The notes under the pieces were generated by a model. It worked only from the letters and a program-made list of their open reading frames with translations, was not told where the DNA came from and did not search any database. A stretch of 5,235 nt of DNA. Source: Candidatus Rhabdochlamydia sp. Lineage in GTDB: Bacteria > Chlamydiota > Chlamydiia > Chlamydiales > Rhabdochlamydiaceae. The translations under genes and the position numbers were made by a program. The stretch is from assembly GCA_030043815.1 (NCBI GenBank), contig JASHWX010000027.1, forward strand, positions 1-5,235, written 5' to 3'. Below are positions 1 to 5,235 of the stretch, piece by piece (position 1 is the first letter of the stretch; each line of letters starts with the position of its first letter).

Positions 1-1752
1 CGTTTTGTCTGGCAATTCATGCGACGTCAGGGATGGGCCTTTTTCTTTCTATTTCTCATCGATTCATTCACTTGGTCGCTCGACGCCTTGCTTTGGCCAT
101 ACATCTTAAGCGTCGTGATCGATATCTTCACACGCTATGAAGGGGACCGCATGGCCGCCTGGGAGGCGCTCAAAGCTCCGATCATCGGAGGAGTGTGTTT
201 GGTCATCTTCGTTGAGACGATGTCCCGCACCATGGGCTTTTTGCTCGCGAAAGCCATCCCTAAGCTCCAAGCGGATATCCGAATAGCGATGTTCGATCAC
301 ATCCAACGCCATTCCCCGCACTACTTTAATGAGCGATTTTCAGGAAGCCTTGCCAACAAGATGACTGATATGACGACCCAGGTCGAGCTCATCATCCAGC
401 AGCTCTTCTGGCCGATCTTCCCTGCTCTTACGACCTGTATTCTAGGTGCGATCGTTTTCTGGTTTGTCAATCCTGCTTTCGCCTATATCTTGCTCGTTTG
501 GATCGCCGTGCATTTCGCTGTCTGCCTTAAATTTACCCGCCCTGTCGATGCTTACGAACACCGCCATGGGGAAGCCCGCACCACCTTGCTCGGAAAGATC
601 GTCGATAGCTTGACCAATAACTTTGCCGTTAATCTCTTCTACCGTTTCAAGTATGAAAGAAAAGTCTTATCTCCCTTCCAAAAGGAAGAAAAAGAAACCA
701 ATGTGAAGGCCAAGCAATACGTCGAAAAGATGCGATGCGTGCTATCGCTTTTCTACTTCGTCGGGGTTATCATCTTGATACTCGGTTCCATTATCTATTT
801 TTGGATTCACAATCGGATCACCACCGGCCAAGTCGTCCAAGTATTCAATTCTGCTTGGAATATCACCTTCGTTATGTGGACCGTCGGATCGGCCCTTCCC
901 ATCCTCTTTCAGTCTTTTGGCCTTGCCAAGCAAGCCTATACCGTCATGCTCGATCCTTCAGATCTGGGGGACAAGCCTGATGCAAAAGATCTCAAAGTCT
1001 CTTCAGGAGAAATCCTCTTCGATGATGTTTCCTTTCATTACGGGGAAAAGAAGCTGTTTCAGAACAAGCACGTCCGGATCCGCGGCGGTGAAAAAGTCGG
1101 CCTTGTCGGCTATACAGGCGCCGGAAAATCTACCTTTATCAGCCTCATTTTGCGCCTCTTTCCCCTCGAGAGCGGTAAGATCCTCATCGACGGGCAAGAA
1201 ATTTCCCAGGCTACTTTGGAATCGCTGCGCCAGCAGATTGCCCTCATCCCCCAAGATCCTGTCCTGTTCCACCGGACCTTAAGAGAGAATATCTGCTACG
1301 GAAAACCTGAAGCCACGGAAGAAGAGATCATCCACGCTTCAAAGCTTGCCCATTGCGATGAGTTCATCCGCAATATCCCCAAAGGCTACGAGGCGAAAGT
1401 CGGGGAGAGGGGAACCAAGCTCTCCGGCGGGGAAAAACAGAGAATCGCTATTTCTCGCGCGATCCTCGTCGACGCGCCCATCCTCATCTTGGACGAAGCC
1501 ACTTCATCTCTTGACTCTGTCACTGAAAGATATATCCAAGACAGCTTGGAAAAGCTCATGCAGAACCGCACCACTCTCGTCATCGCCCACCGCCTCTCCA
1601 CCTTGTCGCGAATGGACCGCATCCTCGTCTTCGACAATGGCAAAATCGTCGAAGAAGGGACCCATGCGGATCTCCTCGCCAAGGAAGGGCACTACGCAAA
1701 GATGTGGAAGATGCAAGTCGGCGGCTTCCTACCCGAAGCGCCTGGGTCTTAA
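1..1752 (+). CDS. ABC exporter half-transporter, fused membrane and ATPase domains (5' end outside window)
   Basis: Half-size ABC exporter of the MsbA/MdlB-like type, expected to dimerise in the inner membrane and use ATP to export a substrate that cannot be identified here. Numbering from the ATG at 19, hydrophobic segments lie at about 8-35, 54-76, 126-148, 150-170, 240-262 and 270-300. The ATPase domain runs from about 330 to 570: A-loop Tyr341, Walker A GYTGAGKST (364-372), Q-loop Gln412, X-loop GERG (462-465), signature LSGGEKQR (468-475), Walker B ILILDE with Asp492 and catalytic Glu493, D-loop SSLD (496-499), H-loop His524. All catalytic residues are present, so it should be active. 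The frame is open from base 1 (RFVWQF precedes the Met) and there is no Shine-Dalgarno sequence before the ATG at 19. The Phe/Trp-rich residues before it look like the usual exporter N-terminus, so the true start is probably upstream of the window. If the start is at 19, the protein is 577 residues, a normal length. The gene stops with TAA, 18 bp from the convergent gene. Family assignment is secure; substrate is unknown. Confidence 0.95.
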   Translation, partial: RFVWQFMRRQGWAFFFLFLIDSFTWSLDALLWPYILSVVIDIFTRYEGDRMAAWEALKAPIIGGVCLVIFVETMSRTMGFLLAKAIPKLQADIRIAMFDHIQRHSPHYFNERFSGSLANKMTDMTTQVELIIQQLFWPIFPALTTCILGAIVFWFVNPAFAYILLVWIAVHFAVCLKFTRPVDAYEHRHGEARTTLLGKIVDSLTNNFAVNLFYRFKYERKVLSPFQKEEKETNVKAKQYVEKMRCVLSLFYFVGVIILILGSIIYFWIHNRITTGQVVQVFNSAWNITFVMWTVGSALPILFQSFGLAKQAYTVMLDPSDLGDKPDAKDLKVSSGEILFDDVSFHYGEKKLFQNKHVRIRGGEKVGLVGYTGAGKSTFISLILRLFPLESGKILIDGQEISQATLESLRQQIALIPQDPVLFHRTLRENICYGKPEATEEEIIHASKLAHCDEFIRNIPKGYEAKVGERGTKLSGGEKQRIAISRAILVDAPILILDEATSSLDSVTERYIQDSLEKLMQNRTTLVIAHRLSTLSRMDRILVFDNGKIVEEGTHADLLAKEGHYAKMWKMQVGGFLPEAPGS

Positions 1753-1770
1753 TCTCGGTGTTAATATTCC
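1753..1770. other. 18-bp gap between convergent stop codons, no clear terminator
   Basis: The gap separates the TAA of the exporter (1750-1752) from the TAA of the minus-strand gene (complement of 1771-1773). It is AT-rich and holds no stable hairpin. A weak CCTTAGG palindrome (1769-1775) followed by a T-run (1777-1782) lies partly inside the opposing gene, and its stem is too short to call an intrinsic terminator. Termination may rely on Rho or on overlapping convergent transcripts. Confidence 0.7.
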
Positions 1771-2430
1771 TTAGGGTTTTTTCTCTTTTGTGTCCGTGCC
1801 TGTGTGCGTGCCCGATCTCTCTCTTAAACGTTCAAAGGCGGGAGTTTGCGCAGAGGTCACATTGGGAAGAGATTTGAGGACCTGATCCCATAAACGGGCG
1901 AATTCATCCCATCCGCACTTTTTGATTCTTTCTAATAACCGATCGGGGTTATGGATCTTTCCTTTAAGCAGCGCGGCATCGATGATGAGGTCTTGCAGCC
2001 ACTGGGATTGGAGGACATCAGCCACATCTTGGTCATCTGGAGCGATGGCTCCGCACCCTTTTTGAATGAGCTCGCCGGAAGCTGAGACGAGGAAAGCGGT
2101 ATGGTTCAAATTTTCGACTTCTTGAGGGGCAAGGATGAGCCCGTTGAAATCGGTGGACATGATCTCATTGGAGTCGACGGAGGCCCAGATTCTCTTTGTG
2201 GGAGCTTTTTCAATGATGATCATGAAGAAATCGATGGGTTTTGCGATTTCGACGCCATCGTTTCCGAATGCAGTGATCATGTGGTTCTGATTGAAATAAA
2301 AGTTGTCTGTCAAAAACGTGTTCCCGAGGTGTCCGCTTGCAGGTTTTCGCATAGTGTAAAGGTAATCGGGAGAATAAATTGAAACATCTCCATATCTTCC
2401 ATCCAAAGGACGGGATGCGATAGGACGGGG
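1771..2430 (-). other. C-terminal domain of the large protein, function unknown
   Basis: Residues about 912-1090 form a globular-looking region with many aromatic and beta-branched residues. It includes YSPDYLYTM (929-937), FLTDNFYFNQ (949-958) and a hydrophobic strand IDFFMIII (976-983). I do not recognise the fold. A helical stretch follows (about 1050-1095, with WLQDLIIDA and LWDQVLKSLP), and the protein ends in a disordered, Thr/Lys-rich polar tail (about 1115-1129). No catalytic motif is evident. Confidence 0.5.
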
Positions 2431-5235
2431 ACATTGATTTTCCTGTTGTTTTTCCTTTTGGGTCCTCAGTTCTTGCTGGTGCTCTGTTTCCGCTGTTACC
2501 GTTTGGGTGGAAGCGATCGACACTTCTTTAATCTTTGCTTCCACATCGCAGATGATGGCGTCGATGGCGGCCCGCAATGCATGGTTGTCGTCATATCGAA
2601 TCGGATAAAAAAATCGAGTGTAAACGGCCATGGCAAAAAACTCTAAAGCTTCTCGAGTTTTTTTCGATACCTCATGCTGCCCAAAAGCTGCAAAAGCGTC
2701 GGCCGGCAATCGTTCAACCAATCCCCAGTCATATTTTCGATAGGTCGAGATCATCGATTCCATTTTAGATCCTGGAGTCCTGCAATCCTTCAAGAATGCG
2801 GCCTTCAATTCATCTCTTGCGGGTTTTGCGATGGCAAACACGATCTCTTGAAAAGCGTTGATGATGATCCGCGTCTTTTCCTGTTCGTCTTCATTGACAT
2901 CTGTCCATGCGAGGATATCATCTGAAATTCTGCTGTTCAAACTGCGCGGGATGACCCAGGAGAGCGTCTGATTTTGGCCGGGTATCCGCCATAGGCGGCC
3001 TACCGCCTGGATGAGATGGGAAGTGGTCAAGCCGTCTCCTAAAAAGACTAAGGCCTTAGCGTCTTTTTTTTGCAAAATGTTCGCAGATTCCGTATGGCCG
3101 GGGTCGAAGATTGTCCCTAGACGGAGCTTTTCTCGATCCAAACCCACTTCAGCTAAGGCATTGTCAATCGCGCTGCCATCCAGCTCATGGATGGTTCCAT
3201 CCCTTAAATGGACGCAGATCTTTTCTTTTCGGTCTACGCTTTCCGATCTCTTTTGAACGCAATAGAGAATGCCGCCCAGCGCGGGATTGGCTTTTAGCCA
3301 CTTCTCTGCAAGCTCATGGTTTTGAAGGGTGGAAAAGAAGCCGCGAGGATCGATGAACACATCGGCGTCTGCAAACAGTTCCAAAGAAAAGACCTCCTCG
3401 CAACTGTCGACCATGGCTTTTTGCTGATTTTCCGGCGCCTGCAGCCTTTTGCGCACGCGCATTGGGAAAGCATCGTCTTTTCGATAATCTTGAGGTTGGA
3501 TGCAGCGGGGATAAACGAGCTCATTGCGCGGGGTGGCTGAAAAAGCGATGACATGCTTAAACCCATTAAATAGATCTGTCGTCGTAGAGAAAAGCTGTTC
3601 TTTAGGATTGCCGATGCCCGGAAAGCAGTATTCGGTTAAAAAGTACTCGATCGCATCGCGATTTTTTGACAGAAGAGAGTAAAGCTGCTCCATCTGCGAT
3701 GTATTGGAAAAATCGACATCTTCGATACATAGGGAATTTTTTAACCAACTGCGCAATCGGATGTTGGTAGGGGTTTCTGAAGTGGAACATCCTTTGAGCT
3801 TCTCATCTGAGCTGGATTTGATCATGCCTTCGAGCATCTTGCGGAGGTGGTCCTTTGCAATCCCTCTCAGATAGGTGCCTTTGATGGAGAGCACGGTGGT
3901 TTTGTACGCTTCATACTCAGCGGTTGTCGGCATTTGATGATGGCAGGGGACATCGAAATATTTTTCAGGATAAAGAGAAAGGGCATGATCGATGTCTGTG
4001 CGCATTTTTAAGATATCGGGAAGAAGGACCAGCAGGAAATCTCCCGCTGCGGCGATCAAGCTGGCCATCTTGCGGTCGCTGCTGCCCCATTGTTTAAGAA
4101 GCGCTGGCTGGGGGGCTTTAAGGTTGGTTAAGTATTCTTTAAATTCTTCTCTGTTTTTTTCTGGGATGTCTGGGAATAAATGAAGCAAATAATGGTCAGC
4201 AAGAGCATGCTGCATTGCCTTCATTTCTTTTTCTGTTGGCACGCCATGGATATCCGAATTGTTAAAATGGGCGATTTCGGACACGTCCTTTCCATCATCT
4301 TTGCAGACGACCTTGCTTTCAGGGTAAATGCCAAGCAGCGGCTTCATGAGCTTTAAGAGCAGCTCGCTTTCTTCTTTCGGAAGCGGCATGAATTCTCCTG
4401 TTCCAAAAATCGCTCGTCTCAAAGGATCTGAATTTTGATGCGACTCATCGCAGATCAACAGACATTCTTCTTCGAAAAAGTTGAGAATATGCTGCGCCCA
4501 TCGGATCTTATCTCCTCGCTCTTCTGGAGTTTCATTGTTAAGCCCTGCTTTGCATGGCAAATCGCGCATTAAAAAGATCGCATCGAACGTGTGCCGTGTG
4601 ATGATCAAAGATCGGCCTTCGCTTTTACCTGCCTTGAGCTGGCTGTAAATGAATTTCAGGTCTTTGGAGGTGAGGCTCTTGATCATGTGCATGCCTACTT
4701 CCAGATAGGCCAGGTTTTCATCTAACAGGGAAAGATTGTAGTTAAGGTTCTCTTTATCAATCGGATAGATCGATTGGGTCACGCAAGTGACGCCCATTAG
4801 GCCATGTTTTTTTGCAAGCAAGTTGAAGAGCAGGTCCAACACATCGGTTTTTCCTGCTCCTGTGGGTAGCTGGAAATGCCGATTTCTCTTTTGGAGAATC
4901 CCCTCGCATACCCATTGATAGGTTTCCATTTGCTCGATCCTTGGAAATTTGCCCGTCTTAAGATAAAAATAGCTGATCTCCGGATACGTGCGATAATCAT
5001 AGGGGATAAGAAGCTTGCTTTCACTTTTAAGCTTTTGAAGGACCTTCGCGTAGAACCATTCATTGGCCAAACAGCACAAGCGCTGCATCTGCTCTATATT
5101 AAGCATTGGCCTGATCTTAAAGAGGTAATCCAGATCATTTTTTAAAATGACCTCTTTCATCAGTTTCTCTGCGATCGCGCTTGCCGCTTCCGAGTTCTTT
5201 CCATGAATATGGACCTGCTCTCCTTCTTGTTTGAG
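1771..5235 (-). CDS. Large DUF3638-like P-loop ATPase/helicase-like protein, C-terminal part (5' end outside window)
   Basis: A 1129-residue stretch follows the Met at 5160, but 25 further in-frame sense codons continue to the window edge, so this is probably the C-terminal part of a larger protein. Numbering from that Met: Walker A LPTGAGKT (98-105), Walker B/DESH box LLICDESH (234-241), SATP (541-544), FDPGHT (685-690), a hydrophobic strand ALVFLG (703-708), and QAVGRLWR (718-725) followed by GQ (728-729). These resemble motifs I, II, III and VI of superfamily-2 helicases, with a spacer of about 300 residues between II and III. Remembered DUF3638 proteins share the order Q-x-x-x-G-x-GK, DES-box, a strand plus T-G, D-x-x-H-T, L-G-x-x-L-T-x-x-x-L-I/V-Q-A-x-x-R and GQ; this match is from memory. 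A Gln/Glu/Lys linker (about 880-910) leads to a C-terminal domain (about 912-1090) and a polar tail. No signal peptide or membrane helix is seen in this part. ATP binding and hydrolysis are likely; true nucleic-acid unwinding is not shown. An alternative is a divergent DEAD/DEAH helicase unrelated to DUF3638. Confidence 0.85.
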   Translation of the reverse strand, partial: LKQEGEQVHIHGKNSEAASAIAEKLMKEVILKNDLDYLFKIRPMLNIEQMQRLCCLANEWFYAKVLQKLKSESKLLIPYDYRTYPEISYFYLKTGKFPRIEQMETYQWVCEGILQKRNRHFQLPTGAGKTDVLDLLFNLLAKKHGLMGVTCVTQSIYPIDKENLNYNLSLLDENLAYLEVGMHMIKSLTSKDLKFIYSQLKAGKSEGRSLIITRHTFDAIFLMRDLPCKAGLNNETPEERGDKIRWAQHILNFFEEECLLICDESHQNSDPLRRAIFGTGEFMPLPKEESELLLKLMKPLLGIYPESKVVCKDDGKDVSEIAHFNNSDIHGVPTEKEMKAMQHALADHYLLHLFPDIPEKNREEFKEYLTNLKAPQPALLKQWGSSDRKMASLIAAAGDFLLVLLPDILKMRTDIDHALSLYPEKYFDVPCHHQMPTTAEYEAYKTTVLSIKGTYLRGIAKDHLRKMLEGMIKSSSDEKLKGCSTSETPTNIRLRSWLKNSLCIEDVDFSNTSQMEQLYSLLSKNRDAIEYFLTEYCFPGIGNPKEQLFSTTTDLFNGFKHVIAFSATPRNELVYPRCIQPQDYRKDDAFPMRVRKRLQAPENQQKAMVDSCEEVFSLELFADADVFIDPRGFFSTLQNHELAEKWLKANPALGGILYCVQKRSESVDRKEKICVHLRDGTIHELDGSAIDNALAEVGLDREKLRLGTIFDPGHTESANILQKKDAKALVFLGDGLTTSHLIQAVGRLWRIPGQNQTLSWVIPRSLNSRISDDILAWTDVNEDEQEKTRIIINAFQEIVFAIAKPARDELKAAFLKDCRTPGSKMESMISTYRKYDWGLVERLPADAFAAFGQHEVSKKTREALEFFAMAVYTRFFYPIRYDDNHALRAAIDAIICDVEAKIKEVSIASTQTVTAETEHQQELRTQKEKQQENQCPRPIASRPLDGRYGDVSIYSPDYLYTMRKPASGHLGNTFLTDNFYFNQNHMITAFGNDGVEIAKPIDFFMIIIEKAPTKRIWASVDSNEIMSTDFNGLILAPQEVENLNHTAFLVSASGELIQKGCGAIAPDDQDVADVLQSQWLQDLIIDAALLKGKIHNPDRLLERIKKCGWDEFARLWDQVLKSLPNVTSAQTPAFERLRERSGTHTGTDTKEKKP
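2431..2523 (-). other. Low-complexity Gln/Glu/Lys linker
   Basis: Residues about 880-910 are rich in Gln, Glu, Lys and Thr with few hydrophobics, and include the runs EHQQELRTQ and KEKQQENQ. This looks like a flexible linker or short coiled coil joining the ATPase core to a separately folded C-terminal domain. Confidence 0.6.
2986..3007. repeat. Overlapping short inverted repeats within the motif VI codons
   Basis: CCGCC (2986-2990) can pair with GGCGG (2994-2998), and the same GGCGG can pair with CCGCC (3003-3007), giving two mutually exclusive 5-bp stems. They fall exactly on the codons for QAVGRLWR, so the simplest explanation is coding constraint from Gly and Arg codons. The pairing is seen directly; no function is claimed. 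Confidence 0.5.
3541..4437 (-). other. About 300-residue spacer between the DESH box and the SAT motif
   Basis: Residues 242-540 separate motif II from motif III, where most superfamily-2 helicases have only about 30. Just after the DESH box comes a short segment with T-G (residues 253-254 of IFGTGEF), a position where DUF3638 proteins, as I recall them, also carry a T-G. The rest is mainly helical in appearance, with alternating charged and hydrophobic residues, and I recognise no domain in it. It may be an inserted regulatory or substrate-binding domain. Confidence 0.6.

Larger units (their letters stand above)
2986..4869 (-). other. ATPase/helicase-like core of the large protein (motifs I to VI)
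   Basis: This segment spans the conserved core. Walker A LPTGAGKT is encoded at 4846-4869, the DESH box at 4438-4449, SATP at 3529-3540, FDPGHT at 3091-3108 and QAVGRLWR at 2986-3009. Lys104 and Thr105 should contact the ATP phosphates and Mg; Asp238 and Glu239 should coordinate Mg and activate water. Arg722 and Arg725 sit where arginine fingers lie in superfamily-2 proteins. The motif order and residues are seen directly; the roles are taken from helicase families in general. The second RecA-like lobe would run from about residue 545 to 770. Confidence 0.75.

Noticed and set aside
1724..1740. ACCC and GGGT inverted pair around the end of the exporter gene (about 1730-1747) as a possible terminator
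   Set aside because: The stem is only 4-5 bp, lies inside the coding sequence and is not followed by a T-run on either strand.
917..1774. Open frames of 121 and 142 codons in another frame of the exporter gene (917-1282 and 1346-1774)
   Set aside because: They overlap the ATPase domain of the exporter, whose motifs are unambiguous, and their Ser-rich translations look like frame-shifted shadows.
2101..2382. Plus-strand open frame of 93 codons opposite the large minus-strand gene
   Set aside because: It is antisense to a long gene with clear motifs, has no recognisable domain and no convincing ribosome binding site.
1771..5235. A defence system built around the large helicase-like protein
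   Set aside because: Some anti-phage systems contain large helicases, but no nuclease, methyltransferase or other partner gene is visible, and the only neighbour is a convergent ABC exporter.
1..5235. CRISPR arrays, tandem repeats, insertion-sequence ends, tRNA or rRNA genes
   Set aside because: The window is almost wholly filled by the two coding sequences, and I found no regularly spaced repeats, transposase motifs or RNA-gene signatures by reading it.

Overview
The window holds two long, tightly packed, convergent protein-coding genes and almost nothing else. The plus-strand gene (1-1752) encodes a half-size ABC exporter with a membrane domain fused to an ATPase domain. The minus-strand gene (1771-5235) encodes the C-terminal 1154 codons of a large P-loop ATPase/helicase-like protein. 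The two stop codons are 18 bp apart. Both reading frames stay open to the window edges, so both genes very probably begin outside it. No tRNA, rRNA, insertion sequence, CRISPR array, attachment site or clear promoter is visible.

The ABC exporter is conventional. It has about six membrane helices and every nucleotide-binding-domain motif, including the catalytic glutamate, so it should be an active homo- or heterodimeric exporter. Its substrate cannot be read from the sequence.

The minus-strand protein is the unusual one. It carries a superfamily-2-like motif set: LPTGAGKT, then DESH, then SATP, then QAVGRLWR. About 300 residues separate the DESH box from the SAT motif. The order FDPGHT, A-x-V-F-L-G, L-T-x-x-x-L-I-Q-A, GQ resembles, from memory, the conserved core of the very large DUF3638-type proteins known mainly from fungi and other eukaryotes and also found in some intracellular bacteria. 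A low-complexity Gln/Glu/Lys linker separates this core from a C-terminal domain of unknown function.

By eye the base composition is close to 45-50% GC in both genes, with no obvious shift between them. The large DUF3638-like protein, and the general feel of both proteins, would fit an amoeba-associated intracellular bacterium such as an environmental chlamydia (Parachlamydiales) or a Legionella-like organism. This placement is weak inference. Because the genes converge, nothing links them functionally: they are not in one operon and need not work together.
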